A DNA stretch of 16,662 nucleotides, from positions 1 to 16,662 of the forward strand of contig WRGM01000151.1 of the NCBI GenBank assembly GCA_009787175.1, in the 5' to 3' direction. The notes under the pieces were generated by a model. The model made no database searches, was not told the origin of the DNA, and saw only the letters and a program-made list of their open reading frames with translations. A program made the translations under genes and the position numbers. Positions 1-7,758 of the stretch are shown here, in pieces. Source of the stretch: Candidatus Bathycorpusculum fermentans (GTDB taxonomy: Archaea; Thermoproteota; Bathyarchaeia; Bathyarchaeales; Bathycorpusculaceae). Numbering within the stretch: position 1 is the stretch's first letter; each line of letters opens with the position of its first letter.

Positions 1-1932
1 ACTAGTCACCGTTACAATGTCACCTGCCTCGTGCTGCTCAACTGGTGGCACAGGTGCACCACCATTCACATGATACGTTACAGTATAAAAGTCACGTTTC
101 ATATCGGTCCAAGTAGGCGTAATCTCAACTGGGTGTTCAGGCATTGTAAAGGTAGTATGGGGATTCTTAGGATCATTAAATATAACATCCTTCGAATTCG
201 CTACCCATTCATCAAACACCTTATTGACTGGAGGAATACCTGCATCAATATGAACAGTTGCACGAATAGTTCCATTCGATATATAGGTAAGCCATTTGGG
301 AGTCGGTGGATTAGTATTAGGCTCGACAGTTACAGTAAACTCGGTAAGTGGTGAACCATGCACATAACTAATATCGTAATTGTTATAACCCTGCTTAAAA
401 GGATCTGACCAAACAACACCTTTAATCTGATTAGAATATCTAGCATCATCTGCGGGAAGTCGGTCGTAGCCTCTAGTTGCGCGATTACATGAAAATTCTA
501 CGTCAGCCTCAACAATAAGTCTGTCAAGATATCTAGAATCAGTCGTAACGCAAATTCCTCCTCCAATGTTTGCATAGTTACATGAAATCTTGCCACTATA
601 CAAATGCACCAATCCATTTAAGAGACATACGCCACCACCCTGTTGAGCTCTATTATCAGAAATTACGCCACCATTACGCAGCTCAAAATTACCATTGTTA
701 ATGTATACGCCCCCGCCGCCATTAGTACCGTCAGCTGTGTTACCAGAAATTTTGCCACCATACATAGTAAAATTGCTGCCGCCATCATATTTGTACACAC
801 CACCACCAACATTAGAGGCATGATTGCTAGAAACTATAACATTAGACATATTAAAAGCACCCGACCTCCATATGCCACCACCAGTAGCTGCAATGTTGTT
901 AAAAATCTCGCAAGCAGACAACTCAAAACTACCAGCCGAAGAATACATACCACCACCCCTACTGGACGCAGTGTTACCCGAAATCACACAACCAGACAAT
1001 TTGAGACTACTACCAGTAGAATATACACCACCGCCATCACTAGATGCAGTGTTATTAGATACCACACCACCGCTCATAGTAAAAGTGCCACTATTGAACA
1101 CTCCACCACCATCACGAGGAGCTTTATTATTAGAAATTACACCAGCCTCAAAAACAAAGTTACCCGTGTTATATACTCCACTACCATCAGAATTAGTTAG
1201 CGTGTTGCTGGAAATCTCGCCACCACGCATACTAAAAATACCGGTACTGTACACCCCACCACCATGAGATGTGGCTCGATTATTAGAAATTAAGCCAGCA
1301 GTCAAAATAAAAGTACCATCAGAATTGTACACCCCACCACCATTACCACCAGAAGTAACCAGATTATCAGAAATCATACCACCAGACATTTTAAAAGTGC
1401 CCCTATTGAATACTCCACCACCACCACCAGTACTACTAGGAAGCGTGTTACCCGAAATTTTGCCACTACGCAATTCAAGTGTACCACTAAAGCTAATTTC
1501 CACTCCACGACCATTGCCACTTGCATGAGTAACAATAATGCCATCAAGTTTCAGTACTCCACCACCATCAACAAGAATAGTGTTTTTGTCAGAAGCACCA
1601 TTTAATCTGAAAAATTCAACCCCTTTTACACTTGTCAGTTCAACATTACTTTGCAAGGTAACATCTGCGTTACGAGGGATAGTAAGTGCAGTTACAGTCA
1701 GGGTAATATCGTTTTCAAAAATAATAACGGTAGGTACACCACTGGTTGCAGCATTATTAACAGCAGATCTAAGCATTGCTTGTTCGCTAACATGCACAAC
1801 AGCAGGTTCAGCACCTTGCACCATCAACACACAAGACAGTGAAGAAAGCATCAACAGGAACATTAAAGAAATAATCAATAAATTTTTACGGGTAGTTGTT
1901 AATTTAAAGTAGGAATATTTAACATGTAACAT
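1..1932 (-). CDS. Secreted right-handed beta-helix surface protein (C-terminus off the left edge)
   Basis: The minus strand is open from an ATG at 1932 to the window edge: 644 codons and no stop, so the C-terminus lies beyond position 1. Residues about 15-40 are a basic then hydrophobic stretch ending near VQGAE, a likely signal peptide or membrane anchor. Residues about 50-150 form a beta-rich start. Then come about 12 imperfect repeats of 22-29 residues with the pattern GGGVY(N/S)xGxFxMxGGxISxNxA, typical of pectin-lyase-like, polymorphic-adhesin-style beta-helices. After the helix there is a segment with DEWV...TTFTMPEHPVEITPTW, like the divergent InlB B-repeat or 'bacterial repeat' domain, and the start of a second such module (YTVTYHVNGG). 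It is probably cell-surface exposed, perhaps adhesive. The ligand is unknown. The family is common in gut bacteria and host-associated archaea. Confidence 0.88.
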   Translation of the reverse strand, partial: MLHVKYSYFKLTTTRKNLLIISLMFLLMLSSLSCVLMVQGAEPAVVHVSEQAMLRSAVNNAATSGVPTVIIFENDITLTVTALTIPRNADVTLQSNVELTSVKGVEFFRLNGASDKNTILVDGGGVLKLDGIIVTHASGNGRGVEISFSGTLELRSGKISGNTLPSSTGGGGGVFNRGTFKMSGGMISDNLVTSGGNGGGVYNSDGTFILTAGLISNNRATSHGGGVYSTGIFSMRGGEISSNTLTNSDGSGVYNTGNFVFEAGVISNNKAPRDGGGVFNSGTFTMSGGVVSNNTASSDGGGVYSTGSSLKLSGCVISGNTASSRGGGMYSSAGSFELSACEIFNNIAATGGGIWRSGAFNMSNVIVSSNHASNVGGGVYKYDGGSNFTMYGGKISGNTADGTNGGGGVYINNGNFELRNGGVISDNRAQQGGGVCLLNGLVHLYSGKISCNYANIGGGICVTTDSRYLDRLIVEADVEFSCNRATRGYDRLPADDARYSNQIKGVVWSDPFKQGYNNYDISYVHGSPLTEFTVTVEPNTNPPTPKWLTYISNGTIRATVHIDAGIPPVNKVFDEWVANSKDVIFNDPKNPHTTFTMPEHPVEITPTWTDMKRDFYTVTYHVNGGAPVPPVEQHEAGDIVTVTS

Positions 1933-1949
1933 AGTTTATACACCAAATA

Positions 1950-1995
1950 TAGTACATATCTACCACTAATAAAAGGTATTCATATATTTAAGAGT
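1950..1995 (-). promoter_or_regulatory. Possible promoter of the beta-helix gene
   Basis: On the minus strand, TATA-like runs lie about 20-30 and 50-60 nt upstream of the ATG at 1932 (TTAAATATATG near 1984-1994, and ACTATATTTGG near 1947-1957). Either could be the archaeal TATA box. No transcription start can be assigned from sequence alone. Confidence 0.25.
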
Positions 1996-2618
1996 ATTTA
2001 CTTACAGATAATTATCGTATTATGATTGTGTTTGTGAGCCAGTAAAGAAGCGGGAACTAGGGTAAAATGCAAAAAACATCCATCAAAACGAAACGCTGAC
2101 TATCGCAAAAATACAAAAAACGGTACCATGTATCTATAGGTGTACACTCTCCAAGAAACATAAGGTATGCAAGAAGTCTAATGAAGAAAACAACAACACA
2201 ACAAACAGTAAAGAAATAAAAAAAAGTCCGCGCCATAAAGACAACCTAAAAACAACTTTAGATGTAACAGTCATACACATGAAAGATCATCTTAGGTGTA
2301 GCTTCAAACTTTACATACTCTAAATGCAGGTTATATGTCTTAGTACAAAAGACCAAACTGGGAACAAAAAATAGTAACAAGCAGAAAAAATACAACAAAT
2401 ACACAACAACAAGAATAGAGACAATACGGTTTAACCAGCAACAGATGATTACGTACAAGTTCCCAGTAACTTTTCAGAGTTACGAATACCAAAGCTAACA
2501 TGCACAACATTCCATCCATATATAATCACATTTTATAAGAATATGTTCGTACGTATTTTGTGAGAATTCTAGAGTTACTGGGTATAGCAAACGGTTTTTT
2601 AGCTAAAATCTTAAAGCA
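1996..2618. other. AC-rich intergenic stretch with no supported gene
   Basis: This is part of a 757-bp spacer between the divergent beta-helix gene and the methanopterin operon. The plus strand is rich in A and C. A 66-codon minus-strand frame at 2258-2458 is hydrophobic, has no recognisable domain and no good ribosome binding site, so it is not called. No tRNA-like or transposase-like signal was found. Confidence 0.5.
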
Positions 2619-2646
2619 AAACTTTAATTATGGATTGTTAAAGTTT
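2619..2646 (+). promoter_or_regulatory. Candidate promoter/operator of the methanopterin operon
   Basis: An AT-rich TATA-like run (ACTTTAATTA, 2621-2630) lies about 60 nt before the ATG at 2690. It is embedded in a perfect 8-bp inverted repeat, AAACTTTA at 2619-2626 and TAAAGTTT at 2639-2646. A dimeric regulator could bind there, but such a short repeat in AT-rich DNA can also arise by chance. Confidence 0.25.
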
Positions 2647-2689
2647 ACAATCGGTTGGAAAAGTCCTCAGCTGACAAGTAGGAAAAATT

Positions 2690-3328
2690 ATGGCCACGTT
2701 GACTGATTTAGGTTTCTGCCAAGGTGTAATCTTCGAAAACATAATATGTACTTTCAATTCTAGTGGGTGTCCAAATGTTGCGCCTATGGGGGTAACCATT
2801 GTAGGGGAACATAAAGTTTCTCTTACAATTTATAATTCAGCGAGAACTCTTAAAAATCTGCAAAATACAAGAGCTGCTACATTGAATTTGACAGATGATA
2901 TTGATGTTTATTACAGGTCAGCTTTGAAAAGTGATGAGGTGTCAGCAGACTTGTTTGAAAGGTCAAGTGTGGTTAATGCGCCAAAATTGAAAAGTTGCGA
3001 TGCAGCAATTGCGTTGTCGGTTGAGAGTTTTACGTCTGTTGATATGTTAAGGACTAAGGTTGTATGTAATGTTGAGCATGTTGATGCTTTGAAAAAGTAT
3101 CCTCAGGCGTATTGTAGGGCGATGTCGGCTGTTCTTGAGGCGATTATTCATGCTACACGTGTTAAGGTGTTAGGTAATGTTGAAGCTGAGCAGGGGTATG
3201 TTGCTAATCTTTATGGTTTAATTCAAAACTGTGTTGAGGTAGTTAATCGTTCAGCGCCTAATTCGCATTATGCTGAGTTAATGTCTGATTTGCAGGAAAA
3301 GGTTGATTTGTGGAGAGTTAGAGCTTGA
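2690..3328 (+). CDS. DUF447 family protein (FMN-binding split-barrel type)
   Basis: A 212-aa protein. Residues about 10-70 (GVIFENIICTF, NVAPMGV, LTIYNSARTLKNL, AATLNLTDD) match the DUF447 family, archaeal proteins with a flavin-reductase-like split-barrel fold. In methanogens and relatives this family commonly sits beside the beta-RFAP synthase and DHPS-like genes, as here, suggesting an ancillary role in tetrahydromethanopterin biosynthesis. The reaction is not established. The ATG at 2690 follows a purine-rich AGGA about 7 nt upstream. The stop overlaps the next start by 4 bp (TTGA), so translation is probably coupled. It is the first gene of a three-gene operon. Confidence 0.85.
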   Translation: MATLTDLGFCQGVIFENIICTFNSSGCPNVAPMGVTIVGEHKVSLTIYNSARTLKNLQNTRAATLNLTDDIDVYYRSALKSDEVSADLFERSSVVNAPKLKSCDAAIALSVESFTSVDMLRTKVVCNVEHVDALKKYPQAYCRAMSAVLEAIIHATRVKVLGNVEAEQGYVANLYGLIQNCVEVVNRSAPNSHYAELMSDLQEKVDLWRVRA

Positions 3329-4278
3329 GGGTTTATGTTAAAACGCCTGCACGTTTGCATTTGGGTTTAATTGATTTAAATGGTAATTTAGGCAGAATGT
3401 TTGGCGGTTTAGGTGTTGGTATAGATAATCCGAATATTATTTTAGAGGCGGAGCACGCACAGGGTTTAGTGGTTACGGGTAAGGAGAGTGTGTTTGTTGC
3501 AGAGTTGGCAAAACGATTTTTTGATATGTATAAGATTAGGCCAAATGCTCATATTCATGTAAAGCAGGTGATTTCTGCTCATACAGGTTTAGGTTCAGGG
3601 ACACAATTTGCTCTTGCTGTAGCTACGGCGCTTGCGAGATTAAATGGGTTAAATATTGCAACGTCTCAGCTTGCATTTGATATGGGTAGGGCTAAAAGGA
3701 CAGGTGTGGGTACGGCAATTTTTGAGAAGGGCGGTTTTGTAGTAGATGGCGGTAAAAAATTGGGTGGTTCTGTTGGTTTTCCGCCGTTGTTGTATAGGCA
3801 GCCGTTTCCTGATGATTGGCGTTTTGTTATAGCTGTTCCGGATATTGCTAAGGGTTTGTGTAATGCTGAGGAGGTTTCGGCGTTTGACAAGTTGCCGCCT
3901 ATGTTTGAGGGGGATGTGGCGAAGATTTGTCATTTGACGATGTTTAAGCTTTTGCCGGCGTTGGCGGAGCGGTGTATAGTGGATTTTGGTGAGGCTTTAT
4001 CGGCGATTCAGGTTTTAACTGGTAATTATTTTTCTCATGTGCAGGACGGCACATATGTGAATAGGGAGGTTGCAGATATGATAGGTTTTATCAAGGATTT
4101 AGGTGTGTATGGTGCGGGTCAGAGTTCTTGGGGTCCTGCTGTTTATGGTGTTGTAGAGCAGGCGCAGGCTAAGGGTGTTTTGCAGAAGGTTAGGGAGCAT
4201 TTGAGTAGTGGTGTTGGTGGGAGAGCTTTTATTGCTAGGGGGCAGAATAAGGGTGTAATAGTTAGGGTATCAAAGTAA
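3325..4278 (+). CDS. Beta-ribofuranosylaminobenzene 5'-phosphate (beta-RFAP) synthase
   Basis: A 317-aa GHMP-kinase-fold enzyme. It joins p-aminobenzoate-type substrate to PRPP with decarboxylation, giving beta-RFAP, the first committed step of the tetrahydromethanopterin arylamine moiety. Family hallmarks are TPARLHLGLIDLNG (residues 7-20), FGGLGVGID (26-34) and the glycine-rich AHTGLGSGTQFALAVATA (85-102). Further motifs are the AKRTGVGTAIFEKGGFVVDGG region (about 133-153) and the C-terminal GQSSWGPAVYG. The start is TTG at 3325, overlapping the DUF447 stop; the protein begins at once with the conserved VYVKTPARLHLG strand, so no later start is plausible. The gene is strongly G/T-rich on its sense strand. 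Known in methanogens as the mptG step. Confidence 0.93.
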   Translation: MRVYVKTPARLHLGLIDLNGNLGRMFGGLGVGIDNPNIILEAEHAQGLVVTGKESVFVAELAKRFFDMYKIRPNAHIHVKQVISAHTGLGSGTQFALAVATALARLNGLNIATSQLAFDMGRAKRTGVGTAIFEKGGFVVDGGKKLGGSVGFPPLLYRQPFPDDWRFVIAVPDIAKGLCNAEEVSAFDKLPPMFEGDVAKICHLTMFKLLPALAERCIVDFGEALSAIQVLTGNYFSHVQDGTYVNREVADMIGFIKDLGVYGAGQSSWGPAVYGVVEQAQAKGVLQKVREHLSSGVGGRAFIARGQNKGVIVRVSK

Positions 4279-4292
4279 TATTGGGGTATATT

Positions 4293-5867
4293 TTGAAGAT
4301 AATTTTAGTTACAGGCAGGCTTGCTGAGGAATATGTGAGAAAGTATGCACGGGGAGTAGTAGGTGTTGATGTAGATGTTGTTGTACTGAATTGTCCTGTT
4401 GCTGCTTTTTTGAATTCTGAGACTATAATAACGGGTTTGAAAAGCTGTAATTTGGCGGGTGTAGATATGATTCTTACACCAGGTTTAAGTCGTGGAGATA
4501 CCAAGAGTATATCTGATGTTTTTAATGTGCCTGTGTTTAAGGGTCCAAGGTATGCAGCTGATTTGCCCGTTGTGCTAGAAGAGCTGGGTAATGTCAAGTT
4601 GTCAACTATTGTGCCTGCTTGTGATTTGCTGCGGGATGTGCTTGTGGAGAGGACGCTTAGGGAAATTGAAAATGCTGAGCAGAATAAAGAGGCACTTTTA
4701 AAATGTCAGGGTAGTATGTTGATTAAAAATTTGGCTGTTGGTAAAGAGTTTCCTATGCGTGTTATGGCGGAAATTGTTGATGCCGCCTTAATGTCTGAGG
4801 AGGATATTCAGTATTTAGCTAAAGATTTTGTAGCGCAAGGGGCGCATATTATTGATGTAGGTATGGTGGCAGGTAAGAGTGATCCGGAAAATGTTAAACG
4901 GGCTGTTAAAGCTGTTAAAGCTGCTGTGGATGTACCTGTTAGTATTGATAGTCTTGATGTAGAAGAAATTCGAGCAGCAGTTAGTGTAGGTGTAGATTTA
5001 ATTCTAAGTTTAGATGCGGGAAATATTGATAAACTTGCCGAGTTTGCTATAGACACCCCTGTTGTAATTATCCCCACTGATCAAAAGGCGGGCTATTTTC
5101 CAAAAAAAGCATGTGAGCGTGTAGAGTTAATAGAAGAGTTGGTAATTAGGGCTAAGAATTTTGGGTTTAAAAAGGTTTTAGCAGATCTTATCTTAGAGCC
5201 AACAGATGTGTTAGAATCATTTATAGCTTTCAAAGATTTTAGTGTTAAGCATCCTGAGGTTCCCCTTTTTGTGGGTGTAGCTAATGTAACAGAGTTATTT
5301 GACGCCGACTCTATTGGCATTAACGCGTTACTAGCAAAGCTCTCATCGGAAGTAGATGCGAGCATAATTCTTGCTACTGAGAAAAGTGTAAAAGCTAAGG
5401 GAACAGTAAAAGAGGAAGCTATAGCGGCTAAAATGATGTATCTTGCCAAAAAACGTGCCTCAGTACCTAAAGATTTAGGCATAAACCTGCTAATTCTAAA
5501 AGATAAACGCTCACGAGAAGAACCATACAACGCCGCTTTGGAGCAAAAAACAAATGTCACCCTTGCAGTAGATAACGAGATAGAACAGTTAGAACGCGAC
5601 AGTGTGGGAATGTTTAAAATTGCAGTTGACCGAAAAAACAAGGATATAATAGCAGCACTATATACAGACATCCAAATGAACAAACCTGTCCACATAATAA
5701 AAGGCAAAACCGCCAGAGCAGTCTATATAAAAATTATACAACTAAAACTAGTAACATGCCTAGACCACGCCGCATACTTAGGAATAGAACTAGAAAAAGC
5801 TGAAAACGCCCTAAAACTAGACAAAGAATACATCCAAGAAACACCACTATTCAAAAACACTAACTAG
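4293..5867 (+). CDS. Dihydropteroate synthase-like protein of the methanopterin cluster
   Basis: About 524 aa, similar in layout to the archaeal DHPS-related family (TIGR00284 type). The N-terminal ~150 residues form an alpha/beta domain starting KIILVTGRLAEEYVRKYA. The middle is a pterin-binding TIM barrel with FPMRVMAEIVDAA, GAHIIDVGMVAG, VPVSIDSLD and LILSLDAGN. The C-terminal ~100 residues resemble DUF4346 (FKIAVDRKNKDIIAA, IIKGKTARAVYIKI, LDHAAYLGIELEKAENAL). It likely takes part in coupling pterin to beta-RFAP or in a related one-carbon cofactor step; the exact reaction is uncertain. I prefer the TTG at 4293 because the conserved KIILVTG strand follows at once and GGGGT lies upstream; a TTG at 4281 adds four residues and is also possible. 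The sense strand switches from G/T-rich to A/C-rich inside this gene. Confidence 0.87.
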   Translation: MKIILVTGRLAEEYVRKYARGVVGVDVDVVVLNCPVAAFLNSETIITGLKSCNLAGVDMILTPGLSRGDTKSISDVFNVPVFKGPRYAADLPVVLEELGNVKLSTIVPACDLLRDVLVERTLREIENAEQNKEALLKCQGSMLIKNLAVGKEFPMRVMAEIVDAALMSEEDIQYLAKDFVAQGAHIIDVGMVAGKSDPENVKRAVKAVKAAVDVPVSIDSLDVEEIRAAVSVGVDLILSLDAGNIDKLAEFAIDTPVVIIPTDQKAGYFPKKACERVELIEELVIRAKNFGFKKVLADLILEPTDVLESFIAFKDFSVKHPEVPLFVGVANVTELFDADSIGINALLAKLSSEVDASIILATEKSVKAKGTVKEEAIAAKMMYLAKKRASVPKDLGINLLILKDKRSREEPYNAALEQKTNVTLAVDNEIEQLERDSVGMFKIAVDRKNKDIIAALYTDIQMNKPVHIIKGKTARAVYIKIIQLKLVTCLDHAAYLGIELEKAENALKLDKEYIQETPLFKNTN

Positions 5868-5913
5868 AACATGATAAGAAAAACTGTTACGAAATAAACC
5901 TGCAAAAAACAAG

Positions 5914-5944
5914 AGTCTTCACTTATAGATAGATAAGGCTGTTG
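5914..5944 (+). repeat. Left terminal inverted repeat of the IS1-family relic
   Basis: This 31-bp end aligns with the reverse complement of 6657-6688. The shared core is ATAGATAGAT, with GTCTT on the outer side and TGTTG on the inner side, and a one-base gap. Confidence 0.8.
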
Positions 5945-6029
5945 TTTGGATTTTGGTAAACACCTCAAACATGGTCAGATTGGACCATAACGTTATCAAG
6001 ATATCCACCATAGTATCACACTTAAAAAC

Positions 6030-6633
6030 CACCCTAATCCAACACGTAAACCACCCCAAATAATGACACGTACACTATTATCATGCTCGATGACAGTGAC
6101 ATGTTTTTTGCCAACAATATGACACTATTTGGACAACACTTTAGCAAAAACAACCCAATCATCAGTGTAAAAGATACAGTTTGTTAGACACTTGACGTTA
6201 CCAGAGTTTTTTAAAGGCTGCAGCATCACAATAGCCAAGCACCCAAACCACAACTCACCGTGAGTCACGATCAACAACTTTGAAGACCCAAAGCCTGCTT
6301 TTTTGAACCAACAAAACGCCACACCTCATCAAACGTCACCTCTTGGATCTCCCCCGAGATTCCTATGCCAAACAGTTGGGCACCGACTTACACAATCCAC
6401 CGATACACCAATAAAAGCCAGATATCAAAAATCTTGACCAACATAACATAAAAAGCTCTGCTCAGTGAGTAAAACAGAGCACACATGACTTTTTTAACAA
6501 CAACACCCTCATTAGTGCAATGAACACCTCCTACAAAACTATATACGCAATCTACACATTTGCATCACTACTTTCCACGGACAAACCCATTTTTTACAAT
6601 ATTTTCAGACAAACACTCCCCACACACTGACAT
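6030..6633 (-). pseudogene. IS1-family transposase pseudogene
   Basis: Read on the minus strand from an ATG at 6633, one frame gives CGECLSENIVKNGFVRGK, the InsA-type zinc finger, then two stops where RGKQRY is expected, then CKCVDCVYSF. Further on it has FDEVWRFVGSKK, THGELWFGCL, FYTDDWVVFAKVL, a stop at about 6125, and HIVGKKHVTVIEHDN. These match the InsB order VDEMWSFVGSKK...YYTDDW...KHIVGK...IERHN. The three catalytic acidic residues (D of DEVW, D of TDDW, E of IEH) are still readable. At least four in-frame stops and C-terminal erosion make it non-functional. The two adjacent stops (TAG, TGA) fit C-to-T changes from CAG and CGA. Confidence 0.9.
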
Positions 6634-6656
6634 GACAAAACCGTAAACAAATAAAG

Positions 6657-6688
6657 CAACACCACTCATCTATCTATCGATAAAGACC
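6657..6688 (-). repeat. Right terminal inverted repeat of the IS1-family relic
   Basis: Reverse-complement partner of 5914-5944, containing ATCTATCTAT flanked by CAACA inside and AAGAC outside. It starts about 24 bp upstream of the transposase start at 6633, as expected for IS1. Confidence 0.8.
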
Positions 6689-6761
6689 TCCATTTATAAT
6701 TTTTATCGCCACTCCAATTCATCACGACTTATGAGGTCCCCGCCTATGCGGTTCCTTCAGA

Positions 6762-7733
6762 CTATAAGGTACCAATGCATTTTATACCGATAGAGTCTTT
6801 TGCGCAACAGATCATTTTTTCTATAAGTGACATAGTTAAACCTGCTGCTTCTACAGCGTCTGGCATATCTGATAGGGGTTTTAATACAAAGGCTCTCTGC
6901 ATATACTCCTTATGAGGCAAAGTTAACCCGCTTGTATTAATCATGCAGCCCTCATAGACTATTATATCAATATCTATAACCCTTGGACCCCATCTAAAAG
7001 TTTCTTTTCGACCTAAGGTATTTTCAATATTTTTAATTTTAAGGTATAAATCAAAAGGATTTAACACTGTTTCAACAAAAACTGCGGCGTTATAAAATTT
7101 TTCTTGCTCAACATAGCCTACAGGTTCTGTTTCATACAGTTTAGATTTATCTAAAATAATTACGCTAGCAAACTCTGTTAGCATCTCCAATGCTTTTTGA
7201 ATGTTTTGTGCTCTATCACCAACATTTGACCCCAGAGCTAATACCACTTTATAACCCTCAGTTCCCTTCTTCACATCCACAGCCACGGTGGAGTCTGCGG
7301 TAGCATCTGAAGACGGCAGTGTTGTGGTTGTCTTCGTGTTTGATGTGTTATATCGTAGGATTTGTTCTCGGCTTTTTTTGATTTCTACTCCTACATAATT
7401 AAATTGTCCGCCTAGAGGTGCTTTATTTTTCATAACTCGAAGTTTAATTTTTTGCACCCGTTCATCATATAAAAAGATTTTTTCTAAAATAGCATAAGAG
7501 AGGCGTTCGATGAGCATGAAACTTTGAGTTTCAATAACTGATTTTACTATATTGTAAATATTAGCGTAATCTATGGTGCTTTGTAAATTGTCACTTTTAT
7601 AAGACTTTGACAGATCAGCCCATAATGTTACATCCACAATAAAAGGCTGCGGATGTTTTTTTTCAAACTCTAAAACACCATGTGTTCCCCATACCTGTAT
7701 GCCTTCAAGTAATATTTTATCCATCATCACCAT
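6762..7733 (-). CDS. folBK: Bifunctional dihydroneopterin aldolase / HPPK (FolB-FolK fusion)
   Basis: 323 aa. Residues 4-118 are FolB: KILLEGIQVWGTHGVLEFE with the conserved Glu, and LRVMKNKAPLGGQFNYVGVEI with the catalytic-type Lys. It cleaves dihydroneopterin to 6-hydroxymethyl-dihydropterin plus glycolaldehyde. A Thr/Ser-rich linker spans about 125-160. Residues 161-323 are FolK: VLALGSNVGDR, YETEPVGYVEQEKFYNAAV, FRWGPRVIDIDIIVYEG (Mg-binding D254 and D256) and LPHKEYMQRAFVLKPLSDM. It pyrophosphorylates the pterin for FolP. Last gene of the folE-folP-folBK operon, 25 bp after folP. Start clusters ATG-GTG-ATG-ATG at 7733-7722 leave the exact start open; MDKILLEG from 7724 is equally good. 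FolB-FolK fusions are bacterial; archaea usually use unrelated MptD/MptE, so transfer from bacteria is likely. Confidence 0.94.
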   Translation of the reverse strand: MVMMDKILLEGIQVWGTHGVLEFEKKHPQPFIVDVTLWADLSKSYKSDNLQSTIDYANIYNIVKSVIETQSFMLIERLSYAILEKIFLYDERVQKIKLRVMKNKAPLGGQFNYVGVEIKKSREQILRYNTSNTKTTTTLPSSDATADSTVAVDVKKGTEGYKVVLALGSNVGDRAQNIQKALEMLTEFASVIILDKSKLYETEPVGYVEQEKFYNAAVFVETVLNPFDLYLKIKNIENTLGRKETFRWGPRVIDIDIIVYEGCMINTSGLTLPHKEYMQRAFVLKPLSDMPDAVEAAGLTMSLIEKMICCAKDSIGIKCIGTL

Positions 7734-7758
7734 TTACAAACACCACACATTATTATAG

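Larger units (their letters stand above)
5914..6688 (-). mobile_element. Decayed IS1-family insertion sequence
   Basis: About 775 bp between two imperfect terminal inverted repeats, very close to the classic IS1 length of about 770 bp. It contains the remnant of an IS1-type transposase on the minus strand. No flanking 8-9 bp target duplication is visible, consistent with age. It fills the gap between the convergent methanopterin and folate operons, where an insertion would do little harm. Confidence 0.85.

Noticed and set aside
643..1528. Plus-strand frames rich in Pro/Thr/Ile across the left end
   Set aside because: They are antisense to the Gly-rich beta-helix gene; the repeated GGG/GGT codons read backward as Pro/Thr. 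They have no ribosome binding sites.
2258..2458. 66-codon hydrophobic minus-strand frame
   Set aside because: No family, weak start context, lies in an AC-rich spacer whose complement is T-rich and so gives hydrophobic frames by chance.
2462..2582. 10-bp inverted repeat CCCAGTAACT / AGTTACTGGG about 100 bp apart
   Set aside because: Too short at that spacing to be distinguished from chance; no element between the arms.
6735..6758. GC-rich hairpin just downstream of folBK
   Set aside because: Only a 4-bp CCGC/GCGG stem plus a mismatched extension and no T-run; too weak to call a terminator.
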